A DNA stretch of 64,000 nt, from the NCBI RefSeq assembly GCF_022012435.1, contig NZ_JAKLUA010000001.1, forward strand, positions 682,001 through 746,000, in the 5' to 3' direction. Positions 51,995 to 63,139 of the stretch are shown here, in pieces. The stretch is from Bradyrhizobium zhengyangense (GTDB lineage: Bacteria; Pseudomonadota; Alphaproteobacteria; Rhizobiales; Xanthobacteraceae). A program made the position numbers and the translations under genes. How positions within the stretch are numbered: position 1 is the stretch's first letter; every line of letters starts with the position of its first letter. The notes under the pieces were generated by a model. It saw only the letters and a program-made list of their open reading frames with translations. It ran no database searches and was not told the DNA's origin.

Positions 51995-52957
51995 GTGTAT
52001 CGCTGGTGTACCGACGAAGTCGAACCTCATGACCGTTTCGACTATTGGCGCGAGGTCCGCGCCAAGGGACTGTTCGGGGTCACCGCTGAGCTCGAGCGCG
52101 AACAGCGCACAGGGTTTTACGGGGCGTTCTCGCTGACCCAGGTCGGCACTGGCGGCCTGGTCGAGCTGAAGGCCTCCCCCTATGCGGTCGAACGGAGCCC
52201 ATCCGACATCAGCTACGCGCCGGGTGACAGCATCTGCGTCTACCAGCAGCTGGGCGGCGGCGGCTGGTTCGGCGGCATGCGCTCGAGCGATTTCGCCATT
52301 GGCAATGGCAGCTTTGCCACCAGCCATACCGACCTGCCCTACCGCACGCGGCCGCTGGGCGAAGCCGGCTTTCATCTGCGCATCCTGAAGATCCCGGTCA
52401 GCGGCCTTGAGACACAGGACAGGCGCATGCGCGAGCTTGCGCCCAAGACGTTCAACGATGCCACGCTGGCGCCCCTGCTCGACGCCTGTTTTGCCGATCT
52501 CGGCGAGGCGGCCGCGACCGAAGGCTCGCCGGGCGCCGTCCCACTGGTGCAGGCGCTCGGGCATCTGGCGCTGATCGAGCGCGGCATCGTCAGGCCGGGC
52601 AGCCGGCGCGGACAGGCTGCGCTGCGGACCGCCCGCCTGTCGCTGGCGCGGCGTCTGATCGCGCGCCATTTGCAGGACCCGGATCTGGCGCCGGCACGGG
52701 TGGCCGACCTGCTCGGCGTCTCCGTGCGCCATCTGCACATGCTGTTCGAGGTTGCCGAGCGCAGCTTCTCCCAGACCGTGACGGAGGAGCGGCTCAAGAG
52801 AAGCCGCCACCTGATAAGCGAAGCGCCGCAGCGGCTGATCGCCGACATCGCCACCGCCTGCGGTTTCGAGAGCCTTGCGACCTATTACCGAGTCTTCAAC
52901 GCCGCCTATGGCATGGCGCCCGGTGATTTTCGTGCCCAGGTCGCAGGGGGGCGTTAA
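51995..52957 (+). CDS. AraC family transcriptional regulator
   Basis: 320 residues. The N-terminus (RFDYWREVRAKGLFG) resembles the AraC-binding-2 type domain and the C-terminal helix-turn-helix holds RVADLLGVSVRHLHMLFEVA and IADIATACGFESLATYYRVF with AYGMAPGDFR. The start is GTG 51995 after AGGGG; the frame extends upstream to 51905 but without family match. Divergent from the caspase-like gene; its target is unknown. Confidence 0.88.
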   Translation: MYRWCTDEVEPHDRFDYWREVRAKGLFGVTAELEREQRTGFYGAFSLTQVGTGGLVELKASPYAVERSPSDISYAPGDSICVYQQLGGGGWFGGMRSSDFAIGNGSFATSHTDLPYRTRPLGEAGFHLRILKIPVSGLETQDRRMRELAPKTFNDATLAPLLDACFADLGEAAATEGSPGAVPLVQALGHLALIERGIVRPGSRRGQAALRTARLSLARRLIARHLQDPDLAPARVADLLGVSVRHLHMLFEVAERSFSQTVTEERLKRSRHLISEAPQRLIADIATACGFESLATYYRVFNAAYGMAPGDFRAQVAGGR

Positions 52958-53239
52958 CCACCCGCGCGGCCACTGCAGCCGAAAAGCCGAGCCCCGCCCG
53001 TGATTTGGGCAAAAACCTCAGGGTTTTTAGGACCTTCCCGCGCCTGCTCCATTGACTTTGGCCGATTCCGCCCTATGTTCCGGAGCGACGCGGCTCAGAT
53101 CGAAAACCGATTCCTGAGCTTGGCGCTTTGTTCGCGTGAGTCAGCACCCCCAGCTTCTTTGAGAGCGCGCCGTTTCGGGGTGGAACGCGACCAGCCTTAT
53201 TACCCTCGATTCCGAACGGCGGTTTCGACCAGAGGCTCA

Positions 53240-54784
<1,545 letters not shown>

Positions 54785-54913
54785 CACCGCGATACACGCG
54801 TGAGTTGAACGGCCGAACGTTTACCGACCGTTCATCATCGTCCGTTAGCCTACGAACATAATTTAAGCATTGCTGCGGTCGATGGGCGCACCGACCGCTG
54901 TGGGGTATGTTCT

Positions 54914-55981
54914 GTGGTCAAAGTGCTCGATGAACACGAACGCACGATGGCGTTCGCCGAGGTGGCGCTCGGTCAGATCCGATCGCTGAAGCAGACTGCA
55001 ATTCCCCGCAATTACGAGATCTGGTACGTCTACGCGACCGGCTATAACGCGCCGCTCAACAAGATCATCAACGAGACGCTGGCCCGCAACGGCAAGCTGA
55101 CCGAAATTGATCTCGAGCAAATCTACGACACTTATCTCTCCCACATCAAAACGACCGACCGCATCGACAAGGTCGGGGCGCGCGTCATCGGCGAGATCGA
55201 CGACGTGATGACGGTGCTGAGCGACGCGCTCGGCATGACCGGCTCCTACGACGCCAGCCTGACGGGCGCGACGGCGCAACTATCCTCGGCCAACAGCCGC
55301 GAGCAGATCAAGACGATCGTCGAAACGCTGCTGCGTTCGACCGGCGAAATGCGCGAGACCAACAAGGCGCTGGAAGACCGGCTGACGCTTTCCAAGAACG
55401 AGATCAGCAATCTCCAACAGAGCCTGGAAGCGATCCGCGCCGAAAGCCTCACCGATCCGCTGACGGGTCTCGGCAACCGCAAATATTTCGACCGCATGAT
55501 CGGCATGGCGGTGCAGAGCGCACTTGCGAGCGGCGAGCCGCTGTCGCTGCTGCTGTTCGACATCGACCACTTCAAATCGTTCAACGATTCCTACGGCCAT
55601 CTCACCGGCGACCAGGTGCTCCGGCTGGTCGGCCTGTCGTTGAAGCAGACGATCAAGGGCCAGGATATCACCGCGCGCTACGGCGGCGAGGAATTTGCGG
55701 TGGTGCTGCCCAACACGGCGCTGCGCCAGGCGCTTACGGTCGCCGATCATATCCGCCGCGCCGTGATGGCGAAGGAACTGAAGAAGAAGTCGACCGGCGA
55801 AATCCTCGGCCGCGTGACCATTTCAGTCGGCGTCTCCCTGCTGAAGCAGGGCGACGACACCGATGCGCTGATCGAGCGCGCGGACGCCTGCCTTTACGCC
55901 GCCAAGCGCAACGGCCGCAATCGCGTGATCTGCGAAGTCGATCCGGAATTCGCGGTCGAGACGCACAACCGGGTGGCATGA
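54914..55981 (+). CDS. Diguanylate cyclase (GGDEF domain)
   Basis: 355 residues starting at GTG 54914. The N-terminal ~165 residues are a helical sensor or dimerisation region of unknown type; the catalytic GGDEF domain begins around SLTDPLTGLGNRKYFD and has the active-site RYGGEEF. The inhibitory RxxD site five residues before it reads KGQD, so the arginine is lysine and product inhibition may be weak. Converts GTP to c-di-GMP. No membrane helix, so cytoplasmic. Confidence 0.92.
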   Translation: MVKVLDEHERTMAFAEVALGQIRSLKQTAIPRNYEIWYVYATGYNAPLNKIINETLARNGKLTEIDLEQIYDTYLSHIKTTDRIDKVGARVIGEIDDVMTVLSDALGMTGSYDASLTGATAQLSSANSREQIKTIVETLLRSTGEMRETNKALEDRLTLSKNEISNLQQSLEAIRAESLTDPLTGLGNRKYFDRMIGMAVQSALASGEPLSLLLFDIDHFKSFNDSYGHLTGDQVLRLVGLSLKQTIKGQDITARYGGEEFAVVLPNTALRQALTVADHIRRAVMAKELKKKSTGEILGRVTISVGVSLLKQGDDTDALIERADACLYAAKRNGRNRVICEVDPEFAVETHNRVA

Positions 55982-56083
55982 GAAGGTCAGCGGGCGGCGA
56001 GATCCGGCTCCGCTTGACATTCCAACCTGACGAACGACATCTTCCTCGCGACCTCAATGCAGTCGACCGCGAGGACTTGTCAC

Positions 56084-56614
56084 TTGCCCAATCCTCATGA
56101 TTTTCACACGCCGCAACCGTCCTACACCAAGGACGAGTTGCTGAGATCGAGCGAAGGCGGTTACTTCGGCCCGGGCAACGCGCAATTGCCGGCCCCGCCG
56201 ATGCTGATGATGGACCGCATCACCGAGATCAGCCTGGATGGGGGCGAATACGGCAAGGGCCATATCGTCGGCGAGCTCGACATTGTGCCGGACCACTGGT
56301 TCTTCGACTGCCACTATCGCGGCGATGCGATCATGCCGCCCACGCTCGGGCTCGACGCCATGTGGCAGATGATCGGCTACTGGCTCGGCTGGTCGGGTTC
56401 ACCGGGCAAGGGCCGCGCCATCGGCGTCGGCGAGGTCGAGGCCACGGGCGAGATCACACCGGCGGCGCGATCGGTGCGCTACGAGGTCGCCATGCGCATG
56501 GTCCGCCGCGGCAAGCTGGTGCTCGGAATTGCGGATGGGCGTGTGATCGCCGACGGCACCTGCGTGTTCGTGGCCAAGGATATGCGGGTCGGGCTGACCA
56601 AGGCCGCGGATTGA
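56084..56614 (+). CDS. FabA-family 3-hydroxyacyl-[ACP] dehydratase, divergent active site
   Basis: 176 residues from TTG 56084, preceded by GAGGA at normal spacing and giving MPNPHDF. Matches FabA across its length: DHWFFDCHYRGD with catalytic His77 and LGLDAMWQM with Asp91, the correct 14-residue spacing. Where FabA usually has MPGCLGLDAMWQ, this reads MPPTLGLDAMWQ, so the glycine whose backbone amide lies in the acyl site is proline and the adjacent cysteine is threonine. No fabB follows. Possibly a specialised or altered dehydratase. Confidence 0.85.
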   Translation: MPNPHDFHTPQPSYTKDELLRSSEGGYFGPGNAQLPAPPMLMMDRITEISLDGGEYGKGHIVGELDIVPDHWFFDCHYRGDAIMPPTLGLDAMWQMIGYWLGWSGSPGKGRAIGVGEVEATGEITPAARSVRYEVAMRMVRRGKLVLGIADGRVIADGTCVFVAKDMRVGLTKAAD

Positions 56615-56725
56615 GGTCTCGGCGCTCTTGCGCCGTGCCCACGGTCTCACGCGGTCATAATCCTAACGTGGGCACGCTTCCGCCTTCGCTCTTCGAGCTA
56701 CGGCGGACAAGTCGGTTTGCCCACC

Positions 56726-57148
56726 CTACCGCACCGTCTTCTTGGCCGACCGCTTCTTCGCCGCGGGCTTCTTCGGCGTTGCCTTTTTCGTAGCCGTCTT
56801 CGCCGCCGCTTTCTTCTTCGGCCGCTTCTTCACCTTCGCGCGCTGGGCGGCAGCAAGCGCCGCCCTCGCCCATTGCGCCAGCTCCTCGGAATCGTCGAAC
56901 AGCCGTGCCGGCAGCTCCCAGTAGGAGTTCACCAGCACGGTCTTTGCGCGGGTGGAGTACTGGAATGGTTTTGAGCCTTCCGCCTCAAAGTCCGGGATGG
57001 TCACCTCGTCTGCGCGGAAGAACAGGCCAGCGCGCAAGGCGAGCGCGAAGTTGACGCCATCGACGGAGATGCCGTGGCCGGAAAACATTTTTCGGATGGT
57101 GACAGGACCGAAATCGGCGAACAGGTCGATCAGGAATTCACGGTCCAT
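56726..57148 (-). CDS. TfoX N-terminal-domain protein with lysine-rich histone-like tail
   Basis: 140 residues. The N-terminal ~100 match the TfoX-N domain (FGPVTIRKMFSGHGISVDG, LFFRADEV). The last ~35 are a Lys/Ala/Pro tail with repeated KKAAAK, TKKATPKK and AKK, resembling histone H1-type tails that bind DNA. TfoX domains are linked to competence regulation in gammaproteobacteria; the role here is unknown. Confidence 0.85.
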   Translation of the reverse strand: MDREFLIDLFADFGPVTIRKMFSGHGISVDGVNFALALRAGLFFRADEVTIPDFEAEGSKPFQYSTRAKTVLVNSYWELPARLFDDSEELAQWARAALAAAQRAKVKKRPKKKAAAKTATKKATPKKPAAKKRSAKKTVR

Positions 57149-57163
57149 GGCGCCACCCTCGTG

Positions 57164-57283
57164 CCCCGGACGCAGCGCAGCGTGCCATAAGCGCGTTTAC
57201 GCGCGTCTTCGACGCGCTATGGCGCTGCCGAGCCGGGGCCCAGTCACATTGCACCGGTGACTATAGCGTGGGTCCCGGCTCTA
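57164..57283. repeat. Intergenic palindromic repeat element
   Basis: GCCCCGG (57164-57170) pairs with CCGGGGC (57234-57240); GCAGCG with CGCTGC; and GCCATAaGCGCGT (57185-57197) with ACGCGCTATGGC (57213-57224), one bulged base. A second partner arm, GGGTCCCGGCTC (57272-57283), pairs with GAGCCGGGGCCC (57231-57242) in 11 of 12 positions. The element fills the gap between the TfoX-like and sufA genes, and is of the same general class as the repeat at 33096. Confidence 0.72.
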
Positions 57284-57339
57284 CGCAGCAGCGCAAGGGC
57301 GCGGCAGCGCGGCCGGCACACAAGAGCATTGGGGAGGGC

Positions 57340-57738
57340 CTACCCGTCGATCTTGGCCGGGCGCAGTTCGACCGACTCACCGCAGCCGCAGGCAGAGATC
57401 TGGTTGGGGTTGTTGAAGACGAACTGGGCCTGCATCTTGTCGGCCCTGTAGTCCATCTCGGTGCCGAGCAGGAACAGCACGGCCTTGGGATCGACCAGGA
57501 TCTTAACGCCCTTGTCCTCGACGACCTCGTCGGTCGGGCGGATCTCGTGGGCGTATTCGACCGTGTAGGACTGGCCGGCGCAGCCGCCGTTCTTCACGCC
57601 AACGCGCAGACCCACGATCTCGGAGTCGGCGCGCTGGGTCAGCTCGGTGATGCGCTGGGCAGCGGTGTCCGTCAGCCGCATCACCTGCGGGCGCGGGCGC
57701 CGCGGCTTCGGAGTGGATGCTGGTGTGACCTGTGTCAT
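57340..57738 (-). CDS. sufA: Iron-sulfur cluster A-type carrier SufA/HesB
   Basis: 132 residues. Transfers Fe-S clusters from the SufBCD scaffold to target proteins. The three A-type carrier cysteines are Cys53 (NGGCAGQ) and Cys117/Cys119 (SACGCGES). A proline-rich 20-residue N-terminal extension is present. Last gene of the suf operon; a 49-base gap separates it from sufT. Confidence 0.94.
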   Translation of the reverse strand: MTQVTPASTPKPRRPRPQVMRLTDTAAQRITELTQRADSEIVGLRVGVKNGGCAGQSYTVEYAHEIRPTDEVVEDKGVKILVDPKAVLFLLGTEMDYRADKMQAQFVFNNPNQISACGCGESVELRPAKIDG

Positions 57739-57787
57739 GTCAGAGATGTGGTCCCTTGGAGTGCAAATTCAATGTCGAGAGTACGCG

Positions 57788-58159
57788 TCACCACATGTTG
57801 AGCACGAGGCGGGCTTCGTCGCTCATGCGTTCCGGCGTCCAGGCCGGCTCCCAGACCACCTTGACGTTGACCACGCCGACACCGGGAACGCTGGCGACCG
57901 CGTTCTCGACCATGGTCGGCAGTTCGCCCGCGGCCGGGCAGTTCGGCGTCGTCAGCGTCATCTGCACGTCGACGGAGCGATCGTCCTTGATCTCGACTTT
58001 GTAGATCAGGCCGAGCTCATAGATGTCGGCCGGAATTTCCGGGTCGAACACCGTCTTGAGCCCGGCGATGATCTCGCGGGTGAGACGCTCGGTCTCCTCC
58101 GGCGGCAGCGCCGAATGCGTCTCCATCGGGTTGGCTTTGATTTCGGCCGTGTCACTCAT
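57788..58159 (-). CDS. sufT: SUF system maturation protein SufT (DUF59/MIP18 family)
   Basis: 123 residues of the DUF59 family: FDPEIPADIYELGLIYKVEI, then TLTTPNCPAAGELP with the conserved Cys, and a C-terminal VVWEPAWTPERMSDEARL. The family aids Fe-S cluster assembly. ATG at 58159 overlaps the sufS stop as ATGA (58156-58159); the frame upstream is not used. Confidence 0.93.
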   Translation of the reverse strand: MSDTAEIKANPMETHSALPPEETERLTREIIAGLKTVFDPEIPADIYELGLIYKVEIKDDRSVDVQMTLTTPNCPAAGELPTMVENAVASVPGVGVVNVKVVWEPAWTPERMSDEARLVLNMW

Positions 58160-59403
58160 GCGAACAAATCCCGCGCCTTGAGCAGCGCCTGTGCCAGATG
58201 ATCGACTTCTTCCCGCGTATTGTACATGCCGAACGAGGCCCGGCAGGTGGCCGTCACGTTGAACCGCTCTAAAAGCGGCATGACGCAATGGGTGCCGGCG
58301 CGCACCGCGATGCCCTGACGGTCGATCACGGTGGCGACGTCGTGGGCATGTGCGCCCTTGAGCTCGAAGGAAATCACCGGGCCCTTGCCCCGCGCCGTGC
58401 CGATCAGCCGCAGCGAGTTGATCTCGCGCAAGCGCTCCTGGGCATAGGCGGTGAGGTCGGTCTCGTGCGCGGCGATGCGCTCCTTGCCGATCGAATTGAC
58501 ATAGTCGATGGCCGCGCCAAGGCCCACGGCCTCGACGATCGCCGGCGTGCCTGCCTCGAACTTGTGCGGGGGATCGCCATAGGTGACGATCTCGCGCGAG
58601 ACCTCGCGGATCATCTCGCCGCCGCCGTTAAAGGGACGCATCGCGACGAGGTGGTCGTACTTGGCCCAGAGCACGCCGATGCCGGTCGGGCCATACACCT
58701 TGTGGCCGGTGAAGACGTAGAAATCGCAGCCGATGTCCTGGACGTCGACCGGCAGATGCACCGCGCCCTGGCTGCCGTCGACCAGCACCGGGATGCCGCG
58801 GGCGTGCGCGATCTTCACGACGTCCTTGACCGGCACGATGGTGCCGAGCGCATTCGACATCTGCGTGATCGCGACGAGCTTGGTCTTGGGCGTCAGAAGC
58901 TTCTCGAATTCGTCGATGAGGAAATTGCCCTCGTCGTCAACAGGCGCCCATTTGATCACGGCACCCTGGCGCTCCCTGAGGAAATGCCAGGGCACGATGT
59001 TGGAGTGGTGCTCCATGATCGAGATGACGATCTCGTCGCCTTCTCCGATGTTCGGCCCGCCCCAGGACGACGCGACCAGATTGATCGCTTCCGTCGCGTT
59101 GCGGGTGAAGATCACCTCTTCTGTTCGCGGCGCGTTGATGAACTGCGCCACCTTGGTGCGACCGCCCTCATAGGCTTCGGTCGCGGCATTGGCGAGATAG
59201 TGCAGCCCGCGATGAACGTTGGCATATTCGGACTGATAGGCCTGCGTCATGCGATCGAGCACGACGCTCGGCTTCTGCGCGGACGCCGCGTTGTCGAGAT
59301 AGACCAGCTTCTTGCCGTAGACCTGCATGGCGAGCGCCGGAAAATCCTGCCGCACGCGCGCGACGTCATAGGCGCCGTTCTTGACTGCGGGATGCGTGCT
59401 CAT
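58156..59403 (-). CDS. sufS: Cysteine desulfurase SufS (group II)
   Basis: 415 residues. Extracts sulfur from cysteine for SufBCD. Visible PLP features: NATEAINLVASSWG, HHSNIVPWH with catalytic histidine, FTGHKVYGPTG carrying the PLP lysine, and catalytic Cys in NVTATCRASFGMYN, the short active-site loop of group II enzymes. It overlaps sufD at its start (four bases) and sufT at its stop, indicating a single translational unit. No sufE in view. Confidence 0.95.
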   Translation of the reverse strand: MSTHPAVKNGAYDVARVRQDFPALAMQVYGKKLVYLDNAASAQKPSVVLDRMTQAYQSEYANVHRGLHYLANAATEAYEGGRTKVAQFINAPRTEEVIFTRNATEAINLVASSWGGPNIGEGDEIVISIMEHHSNIVPWHFLRERQGAVIKWAPVDDEGNFLIDEFEKLLTPKTKLVAITQMSNALGTIVPVKDVVKIAHARGIPVLVDGSQGAVHLPVDVQDIGCDFYVFTGHKVYGPTGIGVLWAKYDHLVAMRPFNGGGEMIREVSREIVTYGDPPHKFEAGTPAIVEAVGLGAAIDYVNSIGKERIAAHETDLTAYAQERLREINSLRLIGTARGKGPVISFELKGAHAHDVATVIDRQGIAVRAGTHCVMPLLERFNVTATCRASFGMYNTREEVDHLAQALLKARDLFA

Positions 59404-60704
59404 GACCGGCGCTCCAGCCAGCGCTCGGCGATGCCGATCACGTGCTCGCGCAAGACATCGTCGGCGATCTGCTCGATCGCCTCGCCGACGAACGCCTGGA
59501 TCAGCAGCGCCTGGGCCTGCTTCTCGGGCAGGCCGCGGGCCTTCAGGTAGAACAAGAGACTGTCGTCCAGCGCGCCGGCGGTGGCGCCGTGGCCGCAGGA
59601 AACGTCGTCGGCAAAGATCTCGAGCTCAGGTTTGTTGTCGGCCTCGGCTTCGTCCGAGAGCAGCAGCGCGCGGGTCATCATCTTGCCGTCGGTCTTCTGC
59701 GCATCGGGACGAACGATAATGCGGCCCTGGAACACCGAATGGGCGCGATCGTCAATCACGGCGCGGAAGATCTCGCGGCTGACGCAGTTCGGCACGGCAT
59801 GGTCGACCACCAGCGTGGTGTCGCCATGCTCGGTCTTCTGCAACAGGTTGACGCCATTGGCCGAGAGCTCGCTGCCCTCGCCCGCCAGGGTGATGAAACC
59901 CTGCAGGCGGCTGACGGCCGCACCAGTGGTCATGTTGAAGAAGTTGAATTTGACGTTGGCGCCGACGGTGACGAAGTGTGAGGAGACGTTCGCTGCATCG
60001 GCCGCGTCGTCCATCAGACGGATATGCGCGACGTCGGCACCGTCACCCACCGTGACAATCACGGCGTCGTTGACCTGATAGGCCTTGGCGCCCGCCGAAA
60101 CGAAGCTCTCGACGATGGTGGCGCGGGCGCCCTTCCCGATCGCGACCCGCGAACGGGTGAAACTAGATGCGGACGCGGCGGTCGCGATGTGGAGGATCTG
60201 GATCGGTGCGGAGAGCTGTGCGCCGTTCGCGATCGACAGGACCACGCCATCGGTCGCCATCGCCGCGTTGAGCGCGATCACAGCATCAGTGGATGAAGTC
60301 TTCAGGAGACCAGAATCCTTCTCCAGCGCCTCCCGGAGCGTCCTGAACCCCACCTCAGCAGTGAGCGCCTTGGTGTCGGACAGGTCAGCCGCAAACACGC
60401 CATCGACCAGCACCAGCTTGCGGGCGCCTTCGATCGCATGGGCCTTCACAGCCTCAGCGGCACGCTTCAGCGCGGCGGCATCAGGCGCGGCTGCCAGCGG
60501 CAGCACCTCGCCGACCAGCGCGCGCAGGTCGGTATATTTCCATTCCTCGATCCGGCGGTGCGGAAGGCCGAGACGTTCATAGGTCTCGAAGGCCTCGCGG
60601 CGCACCGCGATCACATCGGGCGAACCCGGCAAGCGGCCTTCGGCGCTGGCGAAGAGATCGCTCACCGCGCGGCCGTTCCCGGTCTTTGCCACAGCAACGT
60701 TCAT
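59400..60704 (-). CDS. sufD: Fe-S cluster assembly scaffold subunit SufD
   Basis: 434 residues with the beta-helix SufBD core: YQVNDAVIVTVGDGADVAHI, VDHAVPNCVSREIFRAVID, GRIIVRPDAQKTDGKMMTRA and SCGHGATAGALDDSLLFYLK at the C-terminus. The conserved cysteine and histidine (C-terminal VSCGHGAT) that bridge to SufB are present. 11-base gap from sufC; overlaps sufS by four bases. Confidence 0.94.
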   Translation of the reverse strand: MNVAVAKTGNGRAVSDLFASAEGRLPGSPDVIAVRREAFETYERLGLPHRRIEEWKYTDLRALVGEVLPLAAAPDAAALKRAAEAVKAHAIEGARKLVLVDGVFAADLSDTKALTAEVGFRTLREALEKDSGLLKTSSTDAVIALNAAMATDGVVLSIANGAQLSAPIQILHIATAASASSFTRSRVAIGKGARATIVESFVSAGAKAYQVNDAVIVTVGDGADVAHIRLMDDAADAANVSSHFVTVGANVKFNFFNMTTGAAVSRLQGFITLAGEGSELSANGVNLLQKTEHGDTTLVVDHAVPNCVSREIFRAVIDDRAHSVFQGRIIVRPDAQKTDGKMMTRALLLSDEAEADNKPELEIFADDVSCGHGATAGALDDSLLFYLKARGLPEKQAQALLIQAFVGEAIEQIADDVLREHVIGIAERWLERRS

Positions 60705-60715
60705 CGCAAAATTCC

Positions 60716-61468
60716 TTACGCGGCGTCCTCGAACTGGGCGTAGCCGGACGCTTCCAGCTCCAGCGCCAATTCCTTGCCGCCGCTCTTCACGACACGGCCC
60801 TTCGACATCACGTGCACCACGTCGGGCACGATGTAGTTGAGTAGCCGCTGATAGTGGGTGATGACGACCATCGCGCGCTTCGGCGAACGCAGCGCGTTGA
60901 CACCGTCGGCTGCGATGCGCAGCGCGTCGATATCGAGGCCCGAATCCATCTCGTCGAGGATGCAGAGGCTCGGCTCGAACAGCGCCATCTGCAGCACCTC
61001 GTTGCGCTTCTTCTCGCCGCCGGAGAAGCCGACATTGACGCCTCGCTTGAGCATGTCCTGCGGGATGTTCAGCGACTTCGAGACTTCGCGGACTTTCTTC
61101 AGGAAGTCCGGCGTCGAATACTCGCTCTCGCCACGGGCCTTGCGCTGCGCGTTCAGCGCGGTGCGCAGGAAGGTCATGGTGGCGACGCCCGGGATCTCCA
61201 CCGGATACTGGAACGCCAGGAACACGCCCTTGGCGGCGCGCTCGTCCGGCGACATCTCCAAGAGATCCTCGCCCTTGAACAGGATCTGGCCGTCGGTGAC
61301 CTCGTAGCCGGGCTTGCCGGCGATGACGTGCGAGAGCGTCGACTTGCCGGAGCCGTTCGGCCCCATGATCGCGTGCACCTCGCCCTCGTTCACGGTCAGC
61401 GTCAGCCCGTGGAGGATCTCACGTTCCTCGACACGAACCTTGAGGTCTTTCACTTCAAGCAAAGCCAT
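60716..61468 (-). CDS. sufC: Fe-S cluster assembly ATPase SufC
   Basis: 250-residue ABC-type ATPase: Walker A GPNGSGKST, a Q-loop FLAFQYPVEIPG, signature FSGGEKKRNEV and Walker B SLCILDEMDSGLD. It drives conformational change in the SufBCD scaffold. sufC starts 61 bases after the sufB stop. Confidence 0.96.
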   Translation of the reverse strand: MALLEVKDLKVRVEEREILHGLTLTVNEGEVHAIMGPNGSGKSTLSHVIAGKPGYEVTDGQILFKGEDLLEMSPDERAAKGVFLAFQYPVEIPGVATMTFLRTALNAQRKARGESEYSTPDFLKKVREVSKSLNIPQDMLKRGVNVGFSGGEKKRNEVLQMALFEPSLCILDEMDSGLDIDALRIAADGVNALRSPKRAMVVITHYQRLLNYIVPDVVHVMSKGRVVKSGGKELALELEASGYAQFEDAA

Positions 61469-61529
61469 CTTGGTATCCAGTTTAATCAGATGATGTTGGA
61501 GCGCCTAAGCGCGCCGCGAGGGTCGGCAA

Positions 61530-63026
<1,497 letters not shown>

Positions 63027-63109
63027 TCTATCCTCCGCTCGCGGTTTCAAGGACCGCGGTGGATCAAACTCGGACGAGTATTACGATGTTTTTTGGCCGA
63101 AAGCACGGG

Positions 63110-63126
63110 CTTAGAACCGTTCGAGC
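63110..63126. promoter_or_regulatory. Irr-box-like sequence upstream of sufB
   Basis: CTTAGAACCGTTCGAGC resembles the iron control element of rhizobial Irr, TTAGAA-N3-TTCTAA: the left half is perfect, the C-C-G centre fits, the right half has two changes inside TTCTAA. It lies 84 bases upstream of the sufB ATG, after the iscS/nifS-type gene. Iron or haem control of suf by Irr is known in this group. Confidence 0.45.
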
Positions 63127-63139
63127 CGTGTTTCGTCGC

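Noticed and set aside
52958..53239. Possible cold-shock-type long leader of the DEAD-box gene
   Set aside because: The 282-base gap could hold one, but no cold-box or stable structure was recognised.
58288..59550. 420-residue plus-strand ORF antisense to sufS and sufD
   Set aside because: Residues are of shadow type; sufS and sufD are full-length and coupled on the other strand.
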